A stretch of DNA of 64,000 nt from Wolfiporia cocos (lineage: Eukaryota > Basidiomycota > Agaricomycetes > Polyporales > Phaeolaceae). The number at the start of each line of letters is the position of its first letter. The first letter of the stretch is position 1. A model generated the notes under the pieces. It worked only from the letters and a program-made list of their open reading frames with translations, made no database searches and was not told where the DNA came from. This document shows positions 24,884 through 35,880 of this stretch, in pieces. The stretch lies in assembly GCA_029448655.1 (NCBI GenBank), contig JACCLO010000006.1, forward strand, positions 1,054,001-1,118,000, given 5' to 3'. Made by a program: the position numbers and the translations under genes.

Positions 24884-25217
24884 TGTGCTTCGGAATATTA
24901 TCAACCTGCATTGCCATGATCAGTACGAAATCGTGCATCGAAGCCATACAAGCTCAGGACATATTAAACGGATGCTGGGCGCATAGGCGGGAGTCGTTGT
25001 TGTTGTCCGACAGCACGGAAGCGCGTGAATTTGTCCTCCACGTGGTAATGCCTGCCGAATAGGAGAATTCCGTGAGTTTACATCGTATATATCCACCTGG
25101 ACGTGCCACCCGTGGTTATTCAGGCGAATGCAAATAGTCATACCCAGGCTGTCTTGCAAGTGATGGCTCAATCATTAGTCGAGCAGCGGCCTTCTGCAGT
25201 AGCAGACCGTACACGCG
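24884..25217. promoter_or_regulatory. putative divergent promoter
   Basis: 334 bases between the minus-strand helicase start (24883) and an ATG in good context on the plus strand (25218). No TATA box stands out. Called only from the divergent arrangement. Confidence 0.35.
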
Positions 25218-25257
25218 ATGGCAGCAAACAAGTACCCACTTGTACAATTAAAGAAGA

Positions 25258-25762
25258 CGAGTTTAATTACCCATGGTTTCGCCACGAATATCAATTGTCA
25301 CTTAAGTGAGATAACTAATAGAAAAACACACTGGATGGAGACATTATGAGTCCACCCAACCTCCAGGGTGTGTGATCACCCTGCTGCACCTGTCCTTTGT
25401 TCTCTGCCCGCTCAGCCACTTCCTCCACCTCGCTGATGCTCGGTGTCGTCGTCGCTTCGCTTGTAACATTGTGTGGTGCCTCAAAAAACTCCCTGAATTC
25501 TCTTAATTAATCATGTGTATCTACAGTACAGGCCATCTACATTACAACAGCTACGAAATCCCCGTGGCACAGCGCAGGGAGGACGCGCGAAACGTTTTTC
25601 GCCGAAGGGATTTGAACGCGCCTTGCAGGCGCCGGGCGTGGGAATCCACTGGCCAACTCCCTGGGTCAGTGGCGCGAGCCCTATGGGACGACGAACAGCA
25701 CGTGGCACACGTGGAAAAGCACATGGCAGTTCCCACGAAACGGTCGTCCCTTTATTATATGA
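25258..25762 (-). mobile_element. Helitron copy 1 (short, degenerate 3' end)
   Basis: Minus-strand non-autonomous element, 505 bp. The 5' end is TCATATAATAAAGGG at 25762. The 3' hairpin is decayed (CGTGGCGAAACCATGG), and the end reads CTCG instead of CTAG at 25261-25258, followed by T. It lacks the minisatellite of its neighbours. It contains the family-specific CCTCGCTGATGCTCGG segment and a GGCGCCGGGCGTGGGAATCC block. It abuts copy 2 with no base between. No Rep/helicase coding was seen. Confidence 0.7.
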
Positions 25763-26539
25763 CTAGCTTAATTACCTGTGGCTTCGCCACAAACGTTATG
25801 TCTTAGGAATATATTTTAGTCTCTGCCTGCTCAGCCACTCCTCCACCTCGCTGATGCTCGGTATCGTTGTCGCTTTGCTTGTAGAATCTGTAACTGGCAC
25901 GCATGCCTTGCAGGCTCTGGGTGTGGGAATTCACCCCTGTGGCATTGAGGTGCAAATACCTGTGGCACAGGGTACAGACCCCTGTGGTGTGGAGTATTTA
26001 TATTACAAAATCCCCATGCCACAGGACGCAAATCCCTGTGGCATGGGGCACGAATCCCCGTGGCATGGGGCACAAACCCCCATGGCATGGGCCAAAAATC
26101 CCCGTGGTGTAGGGCACGAATCCCCGTGGCACGGGGTACAAATCCCCGTGGTGTGGGGTATTTATATTACAAAATCCCCATGCCACAGGACACAAATCCC
26201 TGTGGCATGGGCCACAAACCCCCATGGAATGGGCCACGAATCCCCGTGGTGTGGGGCACGAATCCCCGTGGCATGGGGCACGAATCCCCGTGGCATGGGG
26301 CACGAATCCCCGTGGTGCGGGGCAGGAACAGCGCGCGCACCTTGCAGGCGCCGGGCGTGGGAATACACCGGCCAACTCTGCGGATGGCAGGCGCCCTATC
26401 TAATGGGAGGAGGATCAACGACGCGCATGGACGCCACGCGGCAAACGTGGCGTCCATGTGTGCAAAACGCGAGCGACACGCTAGCTGCACGCTAGCGACA
26501 CGTGAGCGCCTATGGCGCGAGCTCCCATTATATTATGGA
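25763..26539 (-). mobile_element. Helitron copy 2
   Basis: Minus-strand element, 777 bp. It starts TCCATAATATAATGGGAG (26539) and ends with hairpin TGTGGCGAAGCCACA (25791-25777), spacer GGTAATTAAG, then CTAG (25766-25763). The inside holds the family blocks and a 22-bp minisatellite. The 5' TC directly follows the CTAG of copy 3. Confidence 0.85.
25965..26335. repeat. 22-bp minisatellite inside Helitron copy 2
   Basis: About 16 tandem units of the type CACGAATCCCCGTGGCATGG plus GG, with G/A and C/T variants. Each unit core (CCCCGTGGCATGGGG) is nearly its own reverse complement, and some units lie inverted. Unit length is not a multiple of three and lacks stops, so the array is open in several frames on both strands; these are not genes. 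Confidence 0.85.
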
Positions 26540-26874
26540 CTAGGTTAATTACCCGTGGCTTCGCCACGGTCACACCACTTTTTCCACTTCAATATATTAT
26601 TCCAATCCATGTGCGCCTATTTCAGATAATCAGGGGTTTTTTTAAGTTACCTGTGGATCCCCTATGAATTTCATGTGCATTACCCATGGCTTCCCCAACT
26701 TCCCTCTTTTGTCTCTTGTCTCTGCCTGCTCAGCCACTTCTGACACCTCGCTGATCCTCGGTCTCATCATCGCTTTGCTTGTAATACTGTGTAATGTGGT
26801 GTCAAAATGTTCTTCATTTTTTTTGCAATCTTTTGGCAGGCATCTACAGCACAGGCCAGTTATGTTACAAAAAT

Positions 26875-27462
26875 CCCCGTGGCATGAGGCATAAATCTCT
26901 GTGGCACAAAGCACAAATCCCCGTGGCACGGGGCACAAATCTCCATGATACAGAGCACAAATCCCTGTGGCATGGGGCACAAATCCCCGTGGCATTGGGG
27001 TGCAAATACCTGTGGCATGGGGTACAAATCCCCGTGGGGTGGGGTATTTACATTACAAAATCCCCGTGGCACAGGACACAAATCCCCGTGGCATGGGGCA
27101 CAAATCCCCATGGCACAGGACACACAAATCCCTGTGGCATGGGCCACAAATCCCCATGGTGTAGGGTATTTACATTACAAAAATCCCCGTGGCACAGGGC
27201 ACAAATCCCCATGGCACGTGGCACAAATCCCTGTGGAATTGGTGTACAAATCCCTGTGGCACAGGGTACAAATCCCCGTGGTGTGGGGTATTTACATTAC
27301 AAAATCCCCATGCCACAGGACACAAATCCCTGTGGCATGGGCCACAAACCCACATGGGATGGGCCACGAATCCCCATGGTGTGAGGCACGAATCCCCATG
27401 GTGTGAGGCACAAATCCCCATGGTGTGGGGTATGAATCCCCGTGGCACGAATCCCCGTGCTG
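26875..27462. repeat. minisatellite inside Helitron copy 3
   Basis: Longest array of the 21-22 bp unit family (CACAAATCCCCGTGGCATGG and variants), with several interspersed GTATTTACATTACAAAA spacers that form a higher-order pattern shared with the other copies. The array is cut at its right end by the solo LTR at 27465. Confidence 0.85.
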
Positions 27463-27464
27463 TG

Positions 27465-28007
27465 TGTTACGGATCGAATATCCGTTCAACGCAAAATAAC
27501 TAAGTCGAGTTACTCAGCGTATTGAGTAGCGCACTACTCGTCGGACTCCTCAGAGTCAGAGCGTCGATATACAAGCTGCAGGCTTAATTGCTTAAACCTT
27601 TGAGAACGAGTATAAGATCCTTGTAATTCAACAAGGTCGAGCTGAGGAACTCAACCGATATTTACATCAGGTTATATACTGCGATCCGTTAATCGGGGTC
27701 ATAGTGTCTTTGGTACTACTACTATTAAGTCTGTCGGGCTAACGATATAAGTAATAAAGGAGAAGTGTTGCGGTTGCGCGCAACAAGGGATGAAACACAG
27801 AACTACTGTGGTTGGACACAGAATATCAGCTAGAATGCGATGTGGACACAGAGAGTGGGCATAGGGTTGTTAAACATGAAACAGGGCCTACGGTTGAGCG
27901 GAGGCCCCCTAGAAATAGAGCGCTGGGTACAGCGGTCGAACGCTAAGTCCTCATACACGGTGAGGCGTCAAACGGAATATTCGAGTGTACCTGGTAGAAC
28001 CGTAACA
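27465..28007 (-). mobile_element. solo LTR (Gypsy-like size, TG...CA)
   Basis: 543 bp. Read on minus it starts TGTTACGGTTCTACC and ends ATTCGATCCGTAACA. It is flanked by CTGTG (27460-27464) and CTGCG (28008-28012), a 5-bp target duplication with one C/T difference. It shares its termini and an internal block (CAGCTCGACCTTGTTG, then TCTTATACTCGTTCTCAAA) with the solo LTR at 30089, so both belong to one family. No internal retrotransposon genes are present. Confidence 0.8.
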
Positions 28008-28215
28008 CTGCGGGGCAGGAACAGCGCGCAAAACGCGATCTAGCAGCGCGCCTTGCAGGCGCTGTGCATGGGAATTCATCGGCCAACTCCCCGGGTGGCA
28101 GGCGCCCTTTCTAATGGGAGCAGGAATGATGCCCATGGATGCCACGCGGCAAACGTGGACGCCAGGTGCGCTCCACGCAACCGCTCCCACGCGAGCCCCC
28201 GTTACTTATAGATGA

Positions 28216-29195
28216 CTAGGTTAATTACCCGTGGCTTCGCCACGGTCACACCACTTTTTCCACTTCAATATATTATTCCAATCCATGTGCGCCTATTTCA
28301 GATAATCAGGGGTTTTTTTAAGTTACCTGTGGATCCCCCATGAATCTCCTGTGCATTACCCATGGCTTCCCCAACTTCCCTCTTTTGTCTCTTGTCTCTG
28401 CCTGCTCAGCCACTTCTGACACCTTGCTGATCCTCGGTCTCATCGTCGCTTCCCTTGTAATACTGTGTAATGTGGTGTCAAAATGTTCTTCATTTTTTGC
28501 AATCTTTTGGCAGGCATCTACAGCACAGGCCATTTATGTTACAAAAATCCCCGTGGCATGAGGCATAAATCCCCGTGGCACAGAGCACAAATCCCCATGC
28601 CACAGGGCACAAATCCCTGTGGTGTGGGGTATTTACATTACAAAATCCCCATGCCACAGGACACAAATCCCCGTGGCACGGGACGCAAATCTCCATGGCA
28701 CAGAGCACAAATCCCCGTGGCACGGGGCACAAATCACTGTGGCATTGGGATACGAATCCCTGTGGCATGGGGCACAAATCCCCGTGGTGTGGGGTATTTA
28801 CATTACAAAATCCCCATGCCACAGGACACAAATCCCTGTGGCATGGGCCACAAACCCCCATGGAATGGGCCACGAATCCCTGTGGTGTGAGAACGAATCC
28901 CCGTGGTGTGGGGCACAGATCCCCGTGGTGTGGGGCATGAATCCCTGTGGTGCGGGGCAGGAACAGCGCGCAAAACGCGAGCTAGCAGCGTGAGCGCCTT
29001 TCAGGCGCCGGGCGTGGGAATCCACCGGCCAACTCCGCAGATGGCAGGCACCCTATCTAATGGGAGGAGGATCAACGACGCGCATGGACGCCATGCGGCA
29101 AACGTGGTGTCCATGTGCGCAAAACGCGAGCGACATGCTAGCTGCACGCTAGCGACACGTGAGTGCCTATGGCGCGAGCTCCCATTACTTATAGA
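28216..29195 (-). mobile_element. Helitron copy 4
   Basis: Minus-strand element, 980 bp, uninterrupted. Start TCTATAAGTAATGGGAG (29195). End hairpin CCGTGGCGAAGCCACGG (28245-28229) and CTAG (28219-28216). It carries a minisatellite at about 28548-28965 and the GGCGCCGGGCGTGGGAATCC block on plus. Confidence 0.87.
28548..28965. repeat. minisatellite inside Helitron copy 4
   Basis: Same 21-22 bp unit family as in the other copies, including inverted units (CCCCATGCCACAGG) and two GTATTTACATTACAAAA spacers. Confidence 0.85.
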
Positions 29196-29544
29196 CTAGG
29201 TTAATTACCCGTGGCTTTGCCACGAACACATACTTTAATCACTTCAATATCATATCCCAATCCGTGTGTGCCTATTTGAGATAACCGGGGGAATTCAGAC
29301 CATTCACACACAAAGCAAGGGTTTTTTGAACTTACCTGTGGATTCCCCATCAATTTCCTGTGGATTATCCATGGGTTCCCCTCTTCTGTTCCTTGTCTCT
29401 GCCCACTCAGCCACTCCTCCACCTCGCTGATGCTCAGTCTTGTCGTCACTTCACTTGTAATAATGTGTAATGCCATGTGTCAAAAAATACTGAACATTCT
29501 TCAATATTTTGGCAGGCATTTACAGCACAGGCCATTTATGTTAC

Positions 29545-29925
29545 AAAAATCCCCGTGGTAGGGCACAAATCCCCATAGCATGGGACACAAATCCCCATGG
29601 TGCAGGGTACAAATCCCCGTGGTGCAGGGTATTTACATTACAAAAATCCCTGTGGCATGGGGCACAAATCCCCATGGTGTGCAGTACAAATCCCTGTGGC
29701 ATGGGGTACAAATCCCCGTGGTGTGGGGTATTTACATTACAAAATCCCCATGCCACAGGACACAAATCCCTGTGGCATGGGCCACAACCCCCCATGGAAT
29801 GGGCCATGAATCCCTGTGGTGTGGGGCACGAATCCCCGTGGTGTGGGGCACGAATCTCCGTGGTGTGGGGCACGGATCCCCGTGGCATGGGGCACGAATC
29901 CCCGTGGTGCGGGGCAGGAACAGCA
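29545..29925. repeat. minisatellite inside Helitron copy 5
   Basis: About 17 units of the same 21-22 bp family (AATCCCCGTGGTGTGGGGCA and variants). Open in several frames on both strands, not coding. Confidence 0.85.
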
Positions 29926-30088
29926 CGCACACCTTTCAGGCACCGGGCATGGTATTCCACCGGCCAACTCCGCGGATGGCAGGCACCCTATCTAATGGGA
30001 GGAGGATCAACGACACACATGGACACCATGTGGCAAACGTGGCATCCATGTGCGCAAAATGCAAGCGACATGCTAGCTGCATGCTAGC

Positions 30089-30800
30089 TGTTACGGTTAT
30101 TTTGATTTTTGAATACTGGCAGAACTCACCATCGGGCGAATACGATACAGGGACTTGTTGCGCAACCAACCCCCTGGCTACTCGTGACTCTACTGGGCGT
30201 ATCCCCAGTATGTACTAGCATATAGGGCGCGTTTGACCTTTGACAGATCCAACTCTGTCCTTGTTTCATGAAGCATCATTTATTAGCTGATAGATGGCGT
30301 TCAACCGCCATCAATATGTTCTATCTATCGTTTCAGATAAATCACTACATACTTATCAAACGTTTCGCACTATAGCGTAGATAGTATTGGTGACATCTGG
30401 GACAGCTTTGACCTCGAAAACCCTACGTAGTATAAAAGCTCGTGTACTTACTGTCGAGGCTCTTCAGCTCGACCTTGTTGTACAAACAAGAAGTCTTATA
30501 CTCGTTCTCAAACGTAGGAAACTACGCTCAGTATTTCTCGCTCGAGCCACAGAACGACTAAGTCCCAGAAGTGCACATTGACTTCTCGGACTTAGGCGAG
30601 TCTTATATTCTATCAGACTCGCACTTGCGCAGATTATATCCTCTAACACGTATTGGATATTGAACGATCGCTTAGGAACTTCATCTAGGACTTGAAGGCA
30701 TCTAACGAGTATTTGCCTTGCATACGGCAACGTGCCTACGTGCAGAAGAACGATCTACATTCGCAATCCAAATATACAAACGGGTATTCGACCTGTAACA
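30089..30800 (+). mobile_element. solo LTR
   Basis: 712 bp, TGTTACGGTTATTTTG to ATTCGACCTGTAACA, flanked by a perfect 5-bp duplication CTAGC (30084-30088 and 30801-30805). A TATAAAAG box near 30431 marks the plus orientation. Same family as the copy at 27465 but longer and diverged. It left by LTR-LTR recombination, so no internal genes remain. Confidence 0.85.
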
Positions 30801-30835
30801 CTAGCGACACGTGAGTGCCTACGGCACGAGCTCCC

Positions 30836-31114
30836 TGTAGAACCTAGATAGCCGATTAGCCTATCTCAGTCGTGACGGTGGTATAACGACTATATTGTAG
30901 TACCTAGATAGCCGATTAGCCTATCTACGGGTTACTACATATCAGTATGCGAGTGGTGGTGTATCGTAGCGTAGGGGAATGTACCTCAGTCGTGACGGTG
31001 GTATAATGACTGAGGAAAGGAGCAAGCGACGAGAGAGAGAGGATATATAAACATGACTACACGTGATTCGGACAGAGCTTCAACTATGACGATATGACGT
31101 GTTCGGCAATGACA
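30836..31114 (-). repeat. copia 3' LTR
   Basis: 279 bp. It contains a duplicated block CCTAGATAGCCGATTAGCC and an inverted pair CAGTCGT/ACGACTG able to form a hairpin. It differs from the other LTR at five C/T positions. Confidence 0.93.
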
Positions 31115-31123
31115 CTCCCCCTC
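31115..31123 (-). other. polypurine tract
   Basis: GAGGGGGAG on the minus strand, immediately upstream of the 3' LTR: the expected plus-strand priming site. Confidence 0.8.
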
Positions 31124-31148
31124 AGCGCGAACATAGGAAAGCGATGAA

Positions 31149-34100
31149 TCATGGTGAACGACACTCCCCCTCGGATGGAAACCGGAGGCCCATACGATCA
31201 CGCATGGCGAGGAAGGCTTTACGAGGGAGCGGTTTTGTGAAAGCATCAGCAACATTGAGATGTGTGGAAACGTAGGAGACCATGAGGGAGCCAGACTCAA
31301 CGAGCTCACGAAGCTGGTGCCACTTGATATCGATGTGTTTCACGCGGGAGTGGAGAGCAGCATCCTGCAACAGGCGGATGCCGCCGGTGCTGTCGCAGGT
31401 GAGAGGGGTAGCACCAGTTGGGGGGAAACGAAGTCCAATGAGGAGGTGGCGGAGCCAGACGGCTTCGTGGGAAGCGGCAGAAGCGGCGACGTACTCTGCT
31501 TTGGTGGTGGAAGAGGCGACAGTAGCTTGTTTGCGAGCGGCCCAGGAGATGAGGCCAGTGCCGAGCGAGAAACAATACCCAGAGATGGAGCGGCGAGAGT
31601 CCAGGCAGGAGGCATGACTGGCATCAGAAAAGCCGGACAGCAGAGCCACATGAGGACCACCGAGTACGAGACGGAGATCGCGAGTGCCTTTGAGGTAGCG
31701 GACAACGCGCTTCGCGGCGTCCCAGTGAGCCTGACCATAGCAATCAAGAAACTGACTCAGCTGTTGGACGGAGAGGGCAATGTCAGGACGAGTCCCGATT
31801 GCGAGGTACATAAGGCAGCCAATCAGGGTGCGGTAAGGGAGGCGCACAACCCTAGCACGTTCGGCGTCCGACTGAGGGGAGTGCTCGCGATGGGAGAGAC
31901 GGAGGCCGGCATCCATAGGTGTACTGACCGGAGCGGCATCCTGCAAGGAGAACTGCAAGATGAGCTTGTCGATGAGGGCGCACTGGGACAACGAAACCTC
32001 GCGGGTGACACGATTACGCTCAATGGCAATGCCGATGCAAAATCGAGCTTCTCCAAGGTCTGAAATTTGCCACTCCTGGCGTAGCTCGGACTTGAAACAT
32101 TCGGCAGCAGCGCGAATCGAGGCACCAAGGAGAAAGTTGTCGACGTGGACGCCGGCGATCACAATACCATCGGCAGTGACCCGATAATAGATGCAGTACT
32201 CGCAGGACAAGCGGGTGAAGCCAAGAGCGGTGAGGCGGGCATGCATAGTCTTATTCCAGGCACGGCCACCCTGTTTCATGCCATATAGGCCTCGGTGGAG
32301 CTCCCAAACCCAGTCGGTCTTACCCGGTTCCTCAAATCCCGGGGGTTGTTCCATGTAGCACACCTCATCGTCAGGAAGGAGCCCATACAGGAAGGCTGTT
32401 TTAACATCAATCTGATGGATCTCCCAATCTTTGGCAGCTGCGAGGTGGAGGAGCGCGCGAAAAGACTCCATGCACATGGTGGGAGAGGACGTACGGGTGT
32501 AATCCTGACCGAAGATAGCCTCGTATCCCTTGCAAACCCAGCGGGCCTTGAAGCGGACGGGAGCACCTTGCTCATCGCGCTTCAAGCGGAAGACGGGGCG
32601 ACCCTTCATGATTTTGCGGCCAGCGGGCACCTGAGAGCGAGGCACGAGGCGGTAGACATCGAGGTCCCGGATGGACTTGAACTCGTCAAGCAGAGCTTGA
32701 TGCCACTGTTCGGCGTAAGGGCTGTCGAGGGCTTTGCGGAGGTTGGCTGGGTCGTCAGGGTAGGTGACATCAATGTCCGGTGGTCCGTCAGAAGAAAGGG
32801 CAGCAAGGAGCTCCTCAAGTTCAGGGACAGGAGTAAGAAGAGGAGGAACGGAGCCAATGGGGGCAGCGGGAGTAGAGAGGGACGAACGACGAGAGGAGCG
32901 ACCGGAAGGAGGTGGCACAGATGGCTCAGGAGTGGAGGCCGTGGAGCGCGCATGCAGCCGCTCAGAGCGTCGAAGTGGGACAGGAGTCGCAGGAGTAGAA
33001 AGAGCGGGTGGTAATCCAGGAGAGGGTACAGGAGGGTCATCATCAGAGGCAGGAGGGGGCGGAGATGGACAGCCCGAGTCAACAGCCGGCACTGAGACAG
33101 GGGTAGGAGCCTCATGAGATTCAATGAAAGCCACATGAAATGATGAGATAACTTTGTGTGTCGCACGATGGTAGCAACAATAACTCTTGGAGTGTTGATC
33201 ATAGCCAATGAGGACACATTCAACAGAACGTGCATAGATTTTTGGGTTGTGAGCATTTTGTATCAGGACGAATGCACGCGAGCCAATCTCACACAGGTTG
33301 GAGAGGTCCGGGGCATGGCCATGCCAGAGGTGATAGGGTGTCACACCAGCAGGAAGAGAGCGAGAGGAGGTCCGGACAGTAAGATAGTTCGCAGTAAGTA
33401 GGAACTCATCCCATCGGTTAGGAGGCAGCTGACACGTGAGACGCATGGCCTGAGCACGATTCATGAGGGTTAGATGCAGGCGTTCAACACGACCATTTTG
33501 TGCTGATGTGTGGGGGCTGGTCAGTCGCCACAAAGTACCGCGCGATGACAGAAAAGAGATAAGGTCGGCGGAGAGTAACTCCCCATTATCAATCTGCACA
33601 GCATGGACACGACAACCTGTTTCCACTTCATGGGCGGCCACCCATTCCTTGAACCTGGCTAGCGCGGCAGACTTGGAAGGGAGAGGAATGGACCAAGAAT
33701 AGGAGGAGTAGTCATCGATTATGTTCAGTGCATACATGTTCCCAGTGGCAGAGCGGACATCCTCCGGACCACACACATCTGCATAGACCAACTACAAACG
33801 GCGCGTAGCACGCGGTCCGACACGAGATTTAGGCACGGAGGAACGGGTCTGTTTCCCCAGAATACAGTGGTCACATTTTGCGGGGGCAGCAGAGAGGTCA
33901 GGGGGCTTACCCGAGATGACCCCCGTGCGGACCATGTCATGAATGGTGCGGTAATTAGCATGACTGAGGCGACGGTGCCACGTCTCGAGAGAAACACGGT
34001 GCGTGGTGAACAGAGCATGCTCAGTGGGAGGTGAGGCTCCATTGAGAGAGTAGAGCCGCCGTGCAGAAAGAGAACCTGAAGCGATAAGCGAGCCGCTGCG

Positions 34101-35666
34101 ACGCAAGAGCCGAACAGAGGAATCATCAAAGACGACTTGGGGCCGGAGAGGTGACCGGCACAGCGCGGAAATAGAAACGAGTCGGACGGTAGCCTGTGGG
34201 ACATATAGAACATCATCCAAGGTGAGGTGATTTCCCTTCCCAAGGGCGAGACGAATGCGACCAATGCCATGGGCATGAATGACCGACCCATTGATTCCTC
34301 GGATACCGCGGGGGGCGATGGGCCGTAGCTCGAAAAAATCTGATCGAGTCGGGCTAAGGTGTGTGGAGGCTCCAGAGTCAAAGTAGAAGGGTGCAGACCC
34401 AACGGTGGGGACACGACGTGTGCTGGCAGGGACAGGAGTTACAGCGTATGCGGAGGGGTTAACAACTGGGTGTGAGTGCACGTCCCAGTCCAGGGAGACG
34501 GTAGTGTCCTCAGAGAGAAGGGTAGCATACTCAAAGTCGTCTGCCAGGGAGCATATGGATGCGAGCCAGGCGGGGTCTGTGTCGACAGCCATGCCAGCAA
34601 GCTCAGGAGCAACAGGCGAAGCTACAGAGCTCTCAGCAGCAAGATACACGACAGACCCAGCGGAGTCAACGATGAAAGCGCGTCCCTGTGCATCGGTGTA
34701 AGTTTTGGGCACAGCTGCCATACGGGGGCGGTTGCGGTCACGTTTGGCACGCTTGGCTGCCAAGACTTCATCATGACGACCCTCCATCGCACCGCCAGCC
34801 TGAAAGCAGTCCTTGGATAGGTGTCCAGAACGTCCACAGTTTGTGCACATGATCTTGGCCGGGGCGGCCAGGGCTCCCTTGGCAATGAGAGCATCAGGGG
34901 AGGTAACCTTCGACCCATCGATGAGCTGTTGTTCGAGGTCCAAGCGGCAGATGATATCACTAGGTTTCAGATCCTGAGGGTTTGCCGCAAAAGATGTGCC
35001 GATCTGAGACTGCAGATGCTTGAACTCGCCAGACATGGCATGCAAGAGGCTGATGGTGACGAAAGTTTCGTGTGTTGGGATCCCAATTCGAAACACTTTG
35101 TCGACTAGGTCCTGAATCTTAGTAGTGACCTCGGCAAGCCGGTCTGATCGTGAGTAGCGGATAGAGAATATCTCCATGATATACCGGACTTGCGCATAAG
35201 GACCTTCCTTCTCGTGACATGTGCAGAGGGCGGCCCAAGCCTTGGCAGTGGTCGCTGAGGTCGACGTGGAAGTATCGTCAACATATGGCTTGAGGAACTT
35301 AGCTTCCTCCGCACTGCATTTCATAGCTAAAAAGTTGCACGTGACACGATTGTTGTCCACCCAGTTATGGAAAGCAATGGGCTCCGTTGATGCGTTCGGC
35401 GCAGAAGCAGAGCCGAGGAGGTATTTGTCGAGCCGGCTCATGCTAAGCGACTGTAAGATGTATCGACGCCATTTGGACCAATTCCCTTTGCCACGGTCGA
35501 GAATGCCACCGCCGGTCAAGAAGGCGTTAGCCGGAGTTAGAGGCTGGACCGATGGTGCCGTCGATGGGACTGAGACAAGGGCCGTCGCAGAGGCGCTGAG
35601 GGCCTTCGAACTCAACGAACCCAAGCCCTTTGGATTAGATGGGGAAGGAGGGGTTGATTTGGTCAT
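31149..35666 (-). CDS. copia gag-pol polyprotein with one in-frame UAG
   Basis: About 1,505 codons in one frame, broken only by TAG at 33794-33792. Order: Gag with CCHC zinc knuckle CTNCGRSGHLSKDC (residues 274-287), protease FYFDSGASTHLS (active Asp about 430), pre-integrase HHCC module HRRLSH...CDHC, integrase core (IIDDYSS, VQIDNGE, TSAQNGRVERLH), reverse transcriptase ending in VHVDNFLLG where copia RT usually has a V-D-D box, and RNase H (SDASHASCLDSRRS, SSTTKAEYVA). The stop sits between the zinc module and the integrase core, not at a Gag/Pro boundary, so it looks like a mutation (Gln to stop) and not programmed readthrough. The changed second Asp of the RT box also suggests loss of activity. 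Confidence 0.92.
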
Positions 35667-35868
35667 GCTAGCTGGTCAAAGAGAAGGCACACGCAAGCAG
35701 AAGGAGTTCACGTGATCGGGCACAAGAATGGGATGCGACTATTTGTGCGCGGGAAGGGGAGCAACTATATGCGCGCTGAACGTACTTCTATGGACGTTTC
35801 GTACCACCTGGAAGGCTTGGCTTAAGGTTCAGCGTTCTGAGGGTTCAGTCTGCTGGGACTAGAACCCA

Positions 35869-35880
35869 GGGCTCATAACC
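35869..35880 (-). other. primer-binding site for a half initiator tRNA-Met
   Basis: Directly inside the 5' LTR the plus strand reads GGGCTCATAACC, the anticodon stem-loop sequence of eukaryotic initiator tRNA-Met, including its CAT anticodon. Priming would need a tRNA cut in the anticodon stem, as known for Drosophila copia and yeast Ty5. No match to the usual CCA-end primer site (TGG start) is present. Confidence 0.75.

Larger units (their letters stand above)
26540..28215 (-). mobile_element. Helitron copy 3, interrupted by a solo LTR
   Basis: Minus-strand element, 1,676 bp including a 543-bp solo LTR and its 5-bp target duplication (about 1,128 bp without). Start TCATCTATAAGTAACGGG (28215). 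End hairpin CCGTGGCGAAGCCACGG (26569-26553), then GTAATTAAC and CTAG (26543-26540). It abuts copies 2 and 4 directly. Confidence 0.85.

Noticed and set aside
25854..26548. Long overlapping open frames with a repeating 22-residue peptide on both strands
   Set aside because: They arise from the 22-bp minisatellite inside Helitrons, are open in several frames at once, and recur at every Helitron copy (also 26794-27503, 28483-29199, 29509-30218, 38571-39329).
31260..33117. Plus-strand open frames across the copia element
   Set aside because: They are antisense shadows of the gag-pol frame, which has all expected domains on minus.
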